A stretch of DNA of 64,000 nt from Plasmodium relictum (lineage: Eukaryota > Apicomplexa > Aconoidasida > Haemosporida > Plasmodiidae): NCBI RefSeq assembly GCF_900005765.1, contig NC_041687.1, positions 1,240,001 to 1,304,000 on the forward strand, in the 5' to 3' direction. The translations under genes were made by a program, and so were the position numbers. Below, piece by piece: positions 22,731-35,758 of the stretch (positions within the stretch are counted from its first letter, which is position 1; the number at the start of each line of letters is the position of its first letter). The notes below the pieces were generated by a model. The model was given only the letters and a program-made list of their open reading frames with translations. It was not told the DNA's origin and searched no databases.

Positions 22731-24113
22731 ATGAACAAAAATTATGAATTTGATTTTTATCAAAAAGTAATGAAAAAGAGATTAAATGATTATGAAACTC
22801 ATTCAGATGTTTCATGTAAAATTGGGTATAGTGACTCTGAATCTGAAGGAGTTGTTTCAATAAAAGAAGCACCTTATTATGCCTATAATCATAACTTAAA
22901 AAATTTTAAAAAAGAAAAATTAGAAAAACCAATGTGGAAAAGTTTTCATGATATTGAAGAAACTGCAAAAAGTTCGCATTCAGAAGATGAATATATAAAA
23001 AATGATGAATCAGAAAAAGAGATTGGATCCCCTAGATTTGGTAATTCATCTGAAGAAGATGAAAAAGAAAAAATAGAGGAAACAGAAGAAAAAGAATATA
23101 AGCGTTTACATAAAAGTACTGAGAATTTATATATATTTGATGATATAAATGAAGATGTTAAAACTCTAGAAGAGAATGAATCATTAGAAAATTTTACACA
23201 GAATAATATTTCTAGTAATATTAATTATAACTTCAGAGAAGAATTAACAAATAATATGTATAATAATTTAAGTGTGTTTAGAAGCATAAAAGATAATTAT
23301 GATGATGCTACTAAACATTTTCTTAAACCAAAAACTTTTAAAGATATGAATGGTTTGTATTATGATATTAACGATGAAAAAGTTGATATTGATACTTTAA
23401 AAAAAGAACACGAAAGACTAAAACAAGTAAATAAATTAAATAAATTAGGAAATATGAAACAAGATTATTTTGCAAATAATTCTTTTTATAATAATGAAGA
23501 CGTAGAAAATATGAATATTCAAAATAAAAATAAATTTAAAAATACAAAACATAAAAAATTAAAAGGAAAAGAAATTAAAAATTCTGTTTCATTAATTAAT
23601 AAAATATCTGATGAATGTGATGAAATTAATCTGAATGAAAAGATTAATTTCATAAATAATAACATATATGAGCAAGGAATGATAGATTATAGACGAGGCA
23701 AAATAAAAAAAAAGACAACATTAAAAAAAATAAAAAATAATACAGATAAAAAGTACGATAATGCAAAAGAGAAAAAAAGAATAAGTAATGAATCATACAG
23801 AAATGGAGAAAAAAATGAAAAAAAAGATGAAGGTGAAGATGAATGCAATACATACAAGGACAAAGAGGAATTATGTAAAGAAGAACTACATTTAAGTAAA
23901 GAGGAAGAGGAAAGGGTAGAGGAGGAAGAAGTTGAGGATGAAGAGGAAAAGGAAGTAGAGGAGGAAGAAGAAGAGGAAGAAGTTGAGGAAGAAGAGGAAG
24001 ATGAAGGAGTAGAGGAGGAAGGAGAAGAGGAAAAGGAAGTAGAGGAGGAAGAAGAGGAAGATGAAGGAGTAGAGGAGGAAGGAGAAGAGGAAAAGGAAGA
24101 AGTAGAGGAAGAA

Positions 24114-24184
<71 letters not shown>

Positions 24185-27100
24185 AGAAGAAGAAGAAAGG
24201 AAAGAGTTTGATGAAGATATGTATGCAAAGCAAGATGAATGTGAATATGAAGAAAATGAAATTAATAACAAAAGTGATAATAATATTAATCAAAGAGTCG
24301 ATAATTATATGTATAATAAAAATAATGACAAAGATAAAAAAGAAAATGAATTTTTAGGAAAATTGAAAAATGAATCTAGTAAAAAACAAAAATTTTCAAA
24401 AAGGAACAATAAAGAAAATGATACAAATAACTTTTACATTAATAGTCAAAAAAAAAATAGAAATATGAGAAAAGAGAAAATATTTAAAAAACAAATTTCC
24501 TCTGAAAAAGGAAATAATAATAAAAATAAAAAAAAGGAAGTTATAAATTATAAAAAGAAATATTTCAAAATCAATGAAAATTCTAACAATGACTTTAATA
24601 ATAAAAAAAAAGACGCCAATTATAAAATTAGTGATGACATACATAATAATAACAAAAAAATAAATGCTTATGTAGAAAAAGATGATGACTCATTGAATGA
24701 ATATATTGCGAAAGAAATAAATTTTGAGTGGTGGAAAACTGATGAAAAGATTAACGATTTTCAAAATGAAAACTTGAAAAATAATGATAATGATATAAAT
24801 GGAAAACTAAATATTATATGTGACGTTAAAAAATCTGAAAATGAAAATTTAGAAAAAGAAAAAATATTAAATCGTTATGAAATACCAAAAGATATTTCAT
24901 ATTACGCGGAAAAATATCAAAAGAATAAGGAGGGAAAAGAAAAATATAATGAAAATATGCACAAAGAAGTTCATGAAGAAATAAATATAAACAAAACAGT
25001 TAATGAGTGTAAAAAAGCAAATGGTAATGTTGTTTTGCATAACGATATAAGTGAAAATTCTAATTTTTGTAAAAATTATGATTCTATTAGAAGTAAAAAC
25101 GATTTTAATAATATAAATTTAAATAATAATATTTTTATAAACAGTAAAAAAGATATATATAATAAAGATATAAATAACAATAGTGATACGGAATTGAATG
25201 GAACAAGTGAAAATCTGAATATAGATAGTTTTAATATTAAAAATAGAACTAAACTATTATCTAACATACAAAATGAAATGCTAAAGGATAGTTGTAATAT
25301 AGAAATGATTCAGAAATATCCATATAACGATTTAGGTGCCTTAAAAAATTACAATTCAGCTAATGAATTTTATTCACACAATATTAGAACAGAAATGTGT
25401 GGGAAGTATGAAAACAATACAAAATTAAATGATTCGTACATTTCAATAGGTACAAATATTCCATTCAATGATAAACTGAAAATTAATGATATAAATCATT
25501 CAAATAATGAAAACGTATTATTTAACTCATTTGTGAACAGTGATAATATAAATAAAGGAAATGAATTTTTTTCTAATCACAAGAACTGTTTAGACAGAAA
25601 AAGTTGTATAGGTGAGGATAGTAGTATATCTAATATTTATGATAAAATAAATCTTTATAATGAAAAGTTTAATGAAGAAATTTTAAATAAAAATAGAGAA
25701 AATTATATTAAGAATAATCTTAATGAGAATGAAAGAAAATATGATATAAATAAATATTTTGAAAAGAAAGAAAAAGAAAAGGAAAAAATAATAGAAGACG
25801 AAGAAGAAAAAAATAAAAAAATAAATTTTTTTTTAAATTATTTAAAAAGTATTAATTTGAGCTCAATAAATGAGATTTTAGAATATTTTGTTGAGAATGA
25901 AAAAAATATTACAAAAAGAAAAGATATGATGGAAATAACTTCGTTAAAAAAAGAGAATCAAAATCAAAAAATAAAATTTGAAGAATGTGCAAATGATCTC
26001 TTGAAAAACGACCAAAATACTCAGACGGTGGATAAAAATTTTAGAAATGAAGAAATACAAACTAAAAATGCAAGAAAAATAGAAAATTTTATACAAACAG
26101 ATATAAAAGATATCAATACTGATCTATATATTAAAAAAGATATGTTAAGCAAAAAAACAAGTATAGATTCTGTTTTTTTTAAAAATTTAAGTAAAGATAT
26201 GGATTCTTTTAATAGTGAAGGTAAAGAAAAAAAAGTTGATAATTCTAAAAACAATTTAAATTTTGAATCAAAGAATGATTTATGTTCTGATACAAAAAAT
26301 AATTTAAGTATAGACGAATATAATGAAGTGAAAAAAATACATGATTTGAAAGAAAAAATTTTAGAAAAAATTAAATCATGTCATGATAATTTTAGTGAGA
26401 GCAATGACGAAACAGCTATATTAATGCTAAAAGATAAATATGAATATACAAATAATAATCATAGTTATTTCAATAAAATAGATGATACAAATCTAAGTGC
26501 AAATTCTAAAAAAAAGAAGAGAACTATTAGTGTAACAACTGTTGAAACAGCTGAGTCTTTGAAATCATTTGAAAAGGAAATGCTTTTATTAAAATCACAT
26601 AATGAAAGATTAAGAAGAAGAATTGAAAAATTATATAACGAAAAAGAAAAAATAAAAAATGATTACATAAAAATTGAAAAATTGAAAGAAAGTCAGGATA
26701 ACTTATTTTTAGCTACAGAAAGACATATTGAAAAACTACATGAGGAATTAAATAATATGTCAAAAGAAAATGAAAATATGAAAAACGATTTAAAAAAAAA
26801 AAATATAAAAATAATAGCTCTAGAGTCTCAAATAGATAAAAACGAATTTTCCTTATCAAGCAATAATACACATAAAAAAGATGAACTCACTTATATTGAT
26901 TTAAATAATAAATTAGAAGAGTTTAAATGTCAAATTCCAGATAAAAAAAAAGTGAAAGAGCAAATAAATTTATTGCAAACGCAATTGCATATTTTAAAAG
27001 ATGAAATTAAAAAAGCAGAATCTTTAAAATTAGAAAATGAAGAGCTAAAGAAATTATTAAATAAAAAAAATTCTGCTATTGATGAATATGAACACATAAT

Positions 27101-30100
27101 AATGAAATTAGAGAAAAATGTGGACAATTTAAATGAACAAAATATTCATTTGTGCAAAGAAAATTCTAATTTAAACGAGAATAATGCGAAATTGAAAGAA
27201 GGAAATATTATATTATCTAATAATGGTGAAAATATGGATACTAATCAAATGAATGAAATGTTATTAACTGGAAATAAGAAGAATATACATTCAGATAAAA
27301 TTAACCTTCTAAAAAGTAATATAAAGGAGAAAGAAAATCAAATAAGAGATTTAGAAAGAAGTGTTGATGAATTAAAGGAGGAAAATTTTCATTTAAATGA
27401 AGAAATTTTAAATTTAAAAGAAAATAATATTAAATTAAAAAAAATAAGTCTTTTATCGAATAAAAGAAATGATATACGCAATAGTAATGAAAATGTAGGT
27501 ATGATGCAAGAAGAAGCTGAAAAAGTATATTTAGACAAAATAAATATATTAAAAAATAATTTAGAGGAAAAGAAAAAGAAAATAAATTTGCTAAATACTT
27601 TATTAAAAACATCAAATAATCAGACAATCCAATTAAATGATAAAATTAAAAATATAATAAAGGAAAACAAAAAATTACAAAAAAAATATGAAAAATGTCT
27701 TAATTATTTGGAAAAACTAAAAATAAAATATGATGAACAGATTTTAAGGAAAAATAAACAATCAGACATTTCATTGGATGAATTAAAAAATCATAACCAT
27801 AATAATGCTGATTACGAATCAACTAAATCAAATGAAGAAAATTCTGAAAATTTATGTTTGAAAAATAACAAAGAGGAGATAATTTTCTTAAATAAAAGAG
27901 AAGAAAAAGAATTCAAAGATTTAAGTAGTGAATATGATTATGAAGAGAAAGATAGCCAAGATGATAAAGAAGAATACGATGAAGAACATGAGAAGGAATA
28001 CGAGGAAGAAATAGATGATTATAGTGAAGGTAGCATAGAATATCAAGATAAAGAAACTTCTGAAGAAGAAGAAAAAATTACAAATGTTAAAGAAAAAAGT
28101 ATTAATGATACTATAACAAAAGAAATTAAAAAAAAAATTATAAAAAAATGTTCAAGCAATATAAGCCATGCCGAAGAGGATACGTGTAATATGACTTATG
28201 ATAAAAGCACGTGTAGTTTCGATAATAGAAATAATATGGGGAAAAATATTTATAAAAAAAGTAAAATAAAAAGAATAATTAAAACAAATGATAAACCAAA
28301 TTTTAAAGAACAAAGTTTTATAAAAGATACTGAAAATGGTTATAATAGCAATGCAAATAAAATTTCCATGATAAAAAAAAATAAAAGAGGGGCATGCAAA
28401 ATATTAAAATATGATGGTTCACAATATGAAAAGAATAATTCTCTAAAAAATGAAAAGAAAAATATTTATGAGAATTTATTGGATAATGAAAATGAATATG
28501 TTAACATAAATAATATTTTTGAAATTGAGAATGTAACACAAGATATACAAAGTATGTTTTATAAGAAGAAATGTTCTAATGAGAAAATAGATAATATAGT
28601 CATAAATAATAACTTAAATGATGAAATTGTAAACAATTTTAGTAATAATTTAGCAAACGAAAAACGCAATACATTAAATCAAAGTGTACTTTATAGAAAT
28701 AAGGGGGAACAATATTACCAAATAAAAAGTGAAAAATTTACACATAACGATCAGAGTCATATAAATAATAATAAAAATAATTTGAATACCAATATTATTA
28801 ATGATAGGATTTCAAATTTAGAAAATATAAATTATGCATCAAATGAAATGAATTTAAAGAATTTGGAAAAATTATATATATCAAATAAAATAAGAGTATT
28901 CAATAATAATGCAAATAATTATATAGAAAAGAAAAAACAAATAGATGAATTTTGTAACGAGAGAAGTTTACATAATAATAACATTCATCAAAAAAATAGC
29001 AAAATGTCCTTTTTGAGTTATGATACAAATAATGTAACAGTAGGTGGAAATGAAAACAATATTTATAATGAATTATACAATAAAAATATTATGAATAATA
29101 TAAGCAACATAAATAAAATGAATACTTTGAGCAATGTGAATAATATTAATAACATGAATAATATGAATAATATTGACAATATTATTAACATGAATGATAT
29201 TAATAATATAGATAATATTGACAATATTAATAGTATAAATAATATTAATAGTATGAATAATATTGGCAATATTAATAGTATGAATAATATTAATAATATG
29301 AATAATATTAATAGTATGAATAATATTAATAGCACGAATAACACAAATAATATGAGTAATATGAACACTTCAAATATTGTAGATAATTTAATAAAGAGTA
29401 ATTCAAGCAATTTAAGAAACTCATTTATAAATAATTTAGATGATAAAATAGTACAATCACAAATTGAAAATAATAACGTAAGTAAATTTTCATTAAATAA
29501 TAATGAAGGGAATTTTAAAAACATTAATGCAAATAGTTTAAAAAGTAATGAATGCATAAATGGCATTAAAAAAATAGAAAGTGAAGATTCTAATAAAATT
29601 CACAAATTAAGTAATGAAAATAACATATCTATTTTTAACAGTGAATTCAAAAATAATACTTTTGAAAAATTGAACTCTAATTCATATGATAATAAAAATG
29701 AAACATATTACAAGAGAGAAGGAATGAAAGAAATTCATATTCTCGAAAATAGTAATATAATTGAAAGTAGCACTAATAATATATATGGAATTGAAAAACG
29801 TGACAATTTAAATAAAGAAGAGAATAAAAAAGGAGAAGCTTGGATTATTGATTTAAAAAATAATGAAATATTTCCATATATAAAATTGAAAAATACATTA
29901 TTAGAAGAAGAGAAATCAAAAAAAAGTAATAAAAAAAAAGGCATTCATGATAAAAATAATAAGAAGAAAAACATATTTGATAAAAATAGTTGCCATAAAA
30001 AAAGTAAAAATTATAAGTCATTTTTACAAAAAAAATATATAAGAACCCCATATATTAGGAATAATGATAAATTAAATTTATTAGTAAATAGTATTTCTAA

Positions 30101-32345
30101 ATTGGTTAAAAGCAAAATAGAAGAAGAATTACATAACAAGAAATTATCAAAAGATATATCAAATTTAGACATAACTAAAATAAAAAAAGGAAATAGTTCT
30201 AAAAATAACATACATAAATGTTATAATAATAAAAGACAAGAAACAAAGATGATTTTAAGTGATTCAATATCATTATCTTCTGGGACTTTTAATAATACAC
30301 TTGAAACAATAGAAGATGATAACAGTGACAACAATTCTCAAAAATTTTTAAAAAATATAAAAGAAAATATATATGGACATAATGCTGATGATAATAATGT
30401 AGATAAAAATGAAATAAGTTATGCAAATATAAAAAATAAGGATTATGCTTATGCTAATAGGAGTAATGTGAGTAATTTTATTCCTAATGAAAAAAATAAT
30501 TTTCTTTTTTGTGAAAAAAGCAAATCTATTGTAAATAACGGAAACTATTTAAGTGATGATATATTGTTAAACACTTTTCTATTAAATCAAAATTACGTAA
30601 ATGAAATTGAAGATGTTAATCAAAATATTATAGTTAATAATAAATTTTCTTCACAAAATGCACTAAATAAGTTAGGGGGTTCACTTATTAATCAAAATTT
30701 AAATAATAATTTAGAGAATGGGCAATTAACTAATAACGTGAATTACTATAATTTTGGTCATTCTAATAATAGTTATAATAAATTAAATTTATTAAATGAA
30801 AATATAAATATAAATAATAATAATAATAATAATCATAACATAGTAAATGATTTAGACATTAATATAAGTAATAGCATAAATAATAATATTATTGGTAATA
30901 TAATAAATAATGATTTAAAAATTGACCTAGAGAATAATAAAGATAAAAATATAATGAATAATTTTAATAATGATGTAATGAATAATGATTTAAATGATGA
31001 TTCTGCAAGAAATATTCGTGCTGTTAATCCATTAATGTTCTCTAATAATATAAGTAATAACAATAATAGTAATACCATTTCTGAGATTAATAAATTAAAT
31101 AATTCTTATTTGTTTGATATTAATGCTTTGAAACAAAAAGAATATTCTCCAAGTTATAATAATGCATTTTTAAATTATAACTTGTTAGACAGAGAAAATA
31201 TAAATATAACAAATAATGAAAATATTATAAATAATGATTTAAATAAGAATAATATTAGTAATAATATATTTAATGAAATACAACAAGATGCTAAAGTGTA
31301 TGAAAAAAATAATATAAATAAAAAATCAAGCAATCATATTTTTAAAGAAAATAGAATAAACAACAAAGAGAGTATATTAAAAAATAGTATGAAAAAGTCT
31401 AATTCAATGAACATTAAAAAAAATGAAACAAACAAAAGTTTGACTAATGGATGTACTGAATTAAGACCAAAAATGAGTACACAAATATTTAATTATTCGG
31501 GAAATAAAAAAAATGGATTAAGAGATATGTCAACTTATGCAGATAAAGTTTTAGAAGATATGAAATCTCTTATTCCTTTCAATGCTAACAATTTAATTAA
31601 TAAAACAAATAAAAGTAATAAAAAAGGATGTGAGATAAAAAAAATATTAAATAATAATAATAATAATTTAAGGCTACACAATGAAAGTGAATCAAATATA
31701 TTAAACAAAAATATTGGAAAATCAGATGATTTTAATAAAAACACTATTTTAAATAATAGTACTACTGATAATTTGGTCACAAATTATAACAGAATCAAAG
31801 GAAAATCTGAAAAAAGTATGGAAGATTTAAAGAATAAAAAAAAAAAGAAAATTGATCATGCAAAAGAAAATTTTCTTAATAATTCAGTTAACGGCACAAA
31901 AAAGGTAGATAATTCAAATTGCAATAAGAAAAAAAAATGCGAAGAAGCTACATCGAATATCATTAATAAAAATAAAAAAAATATTTTAAATGGAAACACT
32001 TCAAGTGATACATATATCAATCAAAATTTAAACTTTTTAAATGAAAATAACAATAATTTTACTATGTTAGATATAGATTTAAATAAAAATGGAGATATCA
32101 ATTTTGATGATTCAAGTAACCTTCACTATAATTCACTTAAATATCAAAATAACTTAAAAGAAACTAAGTTAAATAACTGTCTAAGTAATGCAAGTAATAT
32201 ATTTAACAGCTCAAATATAATTCAGGGTACTGTACAAGATCCTTTGTGTTTTAATAGAAGAGAAAAAAGCAATATATTTCAATCGCAAGCACGTAAGTCT
32301 TTGACTAGCTTTAGAGAATCTTTAAAAAAACAAGGAATTTTGTGA
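22731..32345 (+). CDS. Giant Asn/Glu-rich repeat protein with central coiled coil (3204 aa)
   Basis: An uninterrupted 9.6-kb frame that I cannot assign to a family. The N-terminus (residues 1-90; KIGYSDSESEGVVSIKEAPY, then PMWKSFHDIEE) is the least repetitive part. Residues about 395-489 are an acidic tract ending in 31 consecutive Glu (459-489). A long coiled coil spans about 1270-1680 (RLRRRIEKLYNEKEKIK; LKEENFHLNEEILNLKENN). A second acidic patch follows at about 1740-1790. Residues about 2110-2215 are Asn/Met/Ile repeats. The remaining C-terminal thousand residues are Asn-rich with short conserved-looking islands, for example EAWIIDLKNNEIFPYIKLKN (about 2368-2387), and the end QSQARKSLTSFRESLKKQG. 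No membrane segment or signal peptide is present. Coiled coil plus disordered repeats suggests a cytoskeletal or scaffold protein (inference). ATG at 22731 follows a noncoding A/T leader. Confidence 0.88.
23890..24206 (+). repeat. Glu-coding purine tract with 60-base tandem duplication
   Basis: This is a near-pure purine stretch on the plus strand inside the giant gene. Bases 24104-24206 are 103 purines without interruption. Two copies of a 60-base unit lie at about 24000-24059 and 24060-24119, identical over their first 49 bases, showing recent tandem duplication. The long antisense frames here (Ser-, Leu- or Phe-rich) are by-products of the GAA/GAG repeats. Confidence 0.9.
29090..29365 (+). 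repeat. Degenerate minisatellite coding Asn-Ile/Met repeats
   Basis: Tandem AATAATATTAAT/AATAGTATGAAT-type units encode alternating NN-I and NN-M (for example SMNNINNMNNINSMNNI). Near-identical neighbouring units suggest slippage or unequal exchange. They occupy residues about 2121-2212 of the giant protein. Confidence 0.85.
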
Positions 32346-33115
32346 TAAAAATAAAAGTATGATTATTATATAAAATATATTTTAACTATTTTATAATTTT
32401 ATATTTGCATTATAAATTTTCATTATTTTTTGTATTTTATACTATTCCCATAAAGTAATTTTGTTAAAATATCCATTTATATATGTATATATATATAGCT
32501 TATATCTTCTGAATGAAAAATACAAAATTTTTTTTTTGAATTATTAGACATAAATTTTAAAAATAAACTTAAATTTTTTTTTTTTTGTAGTTTTACAAAA
32601 TTTGTTTATTTTAATACTTTTTTTTGTGAATTTTCTTTTTGCAAATATTTATATATAATATTCAATTTAAATATATTTGTGTTTATATATAGAAATTTTT
32701 ACATATTAATACAATTTTTTTTTTTTTTTGTAATTTTTAATATGAAGAAAAAAATTAATAAGCAATAATAATAAGATTAAAACTGTAAATAGTTACGTAG
32801 TTTAATTTCAAAATATTATTCCATTTATTTATTTTACTTTTTTTTTTTTATTTCGCAAAGAATAGTTCATGTATAATATTTGCACAAAAATAATATAAAA
32901 AATTATAGCACTAAAAAAAAAAATAAAAAAATTTGCATTTTATAAAAATTAAAATTAAAAAGAATAATGGAATAAACATTTTTTTTAATAAATAGGAAAT
33001 TAAATTTTTATGAATATAATTTTATTGATACAGAAAACAAATTTATAAATTCTAATAGAAAAATAAATGTTTTTGTTTTAAAAAATTTTTTTTTTTCAAG
33101 TATAGAATATTAAGT
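32346..33115. other. Intergenic spacer, 0.77 kb
   Basis: 3' UTR of the giant gene and promoter of URM1. Poly-T runs are frequent. No other feature is seen. Confidence 0.65.
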
Positions 33116-33496
33116 ATGAAAACAAAAATAGAATTAAAATTTTTGGGTGGCTTAGAAAGTTATTTAGCAAACAAGTCAAAAAACCATGTATCATTTGAAA
33201 TAGAATCTGAAGAATTTAATTTTGAAAATTTAATAGCATATGTGAGAAATAATATAATAGTAGAAAGAAAGGATGTTTTTTCTGATTATGTAACTACAAA
33301 TAATGATACAAAAATGTGCAAAGTGTTAGTTGACAATACTGAATATTCTAATTTTAATTTAAATGATAAAGCAAAAATAAAACCGGGGATTATTGTTTTA
33401 GTTAATGAATATGATTGGGAGATTTTAGATACCTATTCTTACAAAATTCAGAATAATGATAAAATATGCTTTTTATCAACATTGCATGGTGGTTAG
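33116..33496 (+). CDS. URM1: Ubiquitin-related modifier 1 (URM1)
   Basis: A 126-residue beta-grasp protein. URM1 is adenylated and thiocarboxylated at its C-terminus by the E1-like enzyme UBA4/MOCS3. It donates sulfur for 2-thiolation of wobble uridine in cytosolic tRNA and can also be conjugated to proteins, notably under oxidative stress. The C-terminus FLSTLHGG is diagnostic: the Gly-Gly end is reached with no extension, so no processing protease is needed. The N-terminus shows the family pattern (IELKFLGGLESYL). The middle contains CKVLVDNTEYSNF, then the family-like PGIIVLVNEYDWEIL segment before the tail. Length is a little above the 95-110 usual for the family, through an insertion near residues 52-70. 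Single exon. Confidence 0.95.
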   Translation: MKTKIELKFLGGLESYLANKSKNHVSFEIESEEFNFENLIAYVRNNIIVERKDVFSDYVTTNNDTKMCKVLVDNTEYSNFNLNDKAKIKPGIIVLVNEYDWEILDTYSYKIQNNDKICFLSTLHGG

Positions 33497-34316
33497 AAAA
33501 GGAAAATATAGCAATGAATAAAAAGAAATAATGAAACATTTAAATGCATATATAGTACTTAAAAATAATTTAATTCTTATTTTTTACAAAGTTAATATAT
33601 TATTCTGAAGTAAATTTATTATATGTATATTTTTAAAAATATTTAGAATTTTTCATATTGCTTATATAATATTTTATACATAATAAAATTATCTTTTCAT
33701 TTTTTAAAAAAATAAATATATATAAATTTAATATTTTATGAAATAAATGGCATAAAATAACAAAAAATGATATATGATAAAATATAGAAATATAGTTTAA
33801 TTAAAAAAGAAATAAAACAGAGAAAGACAATTTACAAGAAACTTTCTTTTATCATAAAAAAAGAAAATATATATATAATTATTTAGAAATTTACATATTT
33901 TTGTATGTTTTTGTTTATTTATTTTTTTTTTCTTAATATTCTATAATGAATTATATTATAAAAAATAAATTTTTTAAATGCTTTTTACAAAGTATAATTT
34001 TTGAAGATTAATCTGCATGCAATACAATGTACAAATTTATTTGTTTCAGGCTTTTTTTTTTTTATACATATACATACCTGTATTAATTTTAAAAATATAT
34101 ATGTAAAATATTTAAAAATAAAACTATAAAGATTTTCTGCATAAAAAAATACGTGCATATTTTTTTTAGAATAGTATAAATTTCCAATTCTCCAATTTTT
34201 TCATAAGTAGAAAAAGTATATAATACATTATCAGGTTGTGTAAGAATTATAAAAAAAGATAGAAATTTTTTTTTTCTTTTTTTTTATTTAATGCTGTTTT
34301 TAATCTCTTATTCTAA
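33497..34316. promoter_or_regulatory. Intergenic spacer with a TGCATGCA element
   Basis: Lies between URM1 and the four-span membrane protein. The palindrome TGCATGCA lies at 34014-34021, about 295 bases upstream of the latter's ATG, and contains GCATGC, the AP2-Sp core. The rest is A/T-rich filler. Confidence 0.45.
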
Positions 34317-34987
34317 ATGAAAATTTTTAATTACATATGTGGGCGTCCGTTAAGTGGTGGTGTTGCTCCTTTAATATACAACCCAGTTCGTAAATGGTTA
34401 ATTATTTTAATGATGCTGTATATATGTTTATCTATTTTATCTTATGGTATATTCTTATTTCCAAAAGCGTCTGATTTACAATGCTCTGCTTTAATTAATT
34501 CATTATTTAATTTCTCTTTATCCATAGGTGAAAAAATATGATATTAATTTTTTTTTTTTTTATGTATAAAAATTATATATATTTTATTTCTTAATTTATA
34601 AAATGCTAATAAATCTTTTGTTTGATTTTTTTCTTTTAAGGAGCATCAAATATTATGGCTCCTTATTTTTCTATAATAAGCTGTAGAGAATGGGGAACAG
34701 AGCATGAATGGGCATTAGTAGCATTAGTGTCAGCTGTCATGGCAATAATTGATGTCGGTTCTAGTTGTTATGGCATTTATGTTTTGTATACTATAATTGA
34801 TGTTATATTTGTAAACATTTCAAGTATACACGATGATTGTAATTCTTATAAAGCTGTGCTTTTTTTTTCAGCCAATTCTTTTTTAGTAGCTCTTCACTTA
34901 ATTGTTGCTATAGTTTGCACTGTTGTCTTTTTTTTGCTTATGGCAGGTATTGATAAACAATTACATGATATTAGAAACACTGTTTAA
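34317..34987 (+). CDS. Four-span integral membrane protein, conserved, two exons
   Basis: Exon 1 (34317-34527) and exon 2 (34641-34987) join across a 113-base intron with donor GTGAAA and acceptor TTTTAAG. One leftover base plus two restore a Gly codon, giving 185 residues. The sequence around the join (NFSLSIG then ASNIMAPYFSI) reads smoothly. A short N-terminal segment (GRPLSGGVAPLIYNPVRKW) leads into hydrophobic spans at about residues 28-49, 90-112, 113-125 and 145-173. Cys residues occur at several places, including SCREWG and HDDCNSY, which flank spans and could be paired. There is no signal peptide. The four-span layout with a charged C-terminal tail (DKQLHDIRNTV) recalls tetraspan/MARVEL-like proteins, but no family is certain. 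Confidence 0.82.
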
Positions 34988-35309
34988 AAATATTCCTTTT
35001 TTTATTTCAATAAGTCTAAAAATTTCATTTTAATATTTTTTTTTTTAAATATTATTAAAATATAATAACTATACACCTGTTATTTTTTAATTAAATATTA
35101 TTTTGTAAATTAGCTATAAAAAAAAAAATTCCATCGTTATAATTTTTCCTATTTTTTATATAATTTTTTTCAATTTTTATAATTTATTATAATATTATTA
35201 TATTTATTTTATTTTACTTTTTTTATTATTTAAATTTAAAAAAAAAAAATAATAAAACATAATTTAATTCTTCTATACACACAAAATTATAAAATGTTTA
35301 GATAGAAAT
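34988..35309. other. Convergent 3' spacer, 0.32 kb
   Basis: A short region between the stops of the four-span protein (plus) and the TMEM42-like gene (minus). Both 3' ends fit here, possibly overlapping. Nothing else is seen. Confidence 0.7.
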
Positions 35310-35741
35310 TCATATATCTTTCTTTTCTTCGTATTCTGTATCTTTCATAATAAGTACTAATCCAGAAATTATAAGTGTTAGTCCTACTAACCAAAAAAAA
35401 TTTCTTTTTTCATTAAAAAATATTATACCAAACATAGCACTTAAAAGAAAATTAAATGAAAAGTTTAATACAGTTGAGAAAAAAGCAGAATAATGCCTCA
35501 TTAATAAGAGGTAGTACTTAATCATTAAAATATTAAAAAAAAAAAATAAAAAAAAATAAATGATCCTTAATAAAATTTGAATGATAAAATCTTCATTAAT
35601 TACATCAAAATTATTTTTTAAAAATGATAAATCAGATGCTTTCTTAAAAAATACAGAAGCTAATGTTCCACATATACTACTAGTAAATGAATTAATAATG
35701 TTGGAATTATATATTTTATATATATATTTTTTAACTTTCAT
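35310..35741 (-). CDS. TMEM42: TMEM42-like small EamA/DMT-fold membrane protein
   Basis: A 143-residue protein with four or five hydrophobic spans. It resembles TMEM42, a half-length member of the drug/metabolite transporter (EamA) superfamily whose substrate is unknown. Family hallmarks are SSICGTLASVFFKKASDL near the N-terminus (compare Gly-Ala-rich span 1), a central long hydrophobic stretch (about 51-75), and the EamA-like C-terminal pair LSAMFGIIFFNEK followed by GLTLIISGLVLIMKD. Human TMEM42 is about 159 residues, so the length is right. A T-run followed by TTTAG and TTTAACAG lies just upstream of the ATG, so a 5' UTR intron or an upstream exon is possible. A dimeric transporter is likely if it works like other half-size DMT proteins (inference). 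Confidence 0.75.
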   Translation of the reverse strand: MKVKKYIYKIYNSNIINSFTSSICGTLASVFFKKASDLSFLKNNFDVINEDFIIQILLRIIYFFLFFFFNILMIKYYLLLMRHYSAFFSTVLNFSFNFLLSAMFGIIFFNEKRNFFWLVGLTLIISGLVLIMKDTEYEEKKDI

Positions 35742-35758
35742 TTTTATTTTCTGTTAAA

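Noticed and set aside
23650-24293. Three overlapping minus-strand frames (Leu-, Ser- and Phe-rich)
   Set aside because: They are antisense readings of the GAA/GAG Glu tract of the giant plus-strand gene; composition is purely repeat-derived.
29063-29566. Minus-strand frame of 167 codons, Leu/Ile-rich, looks like a membrane protein
   Set aside because: It is the antisense of the Asn-Ile/Met minisatellite; the hydrophobicity comes from complementing AAT/ATT repeats.
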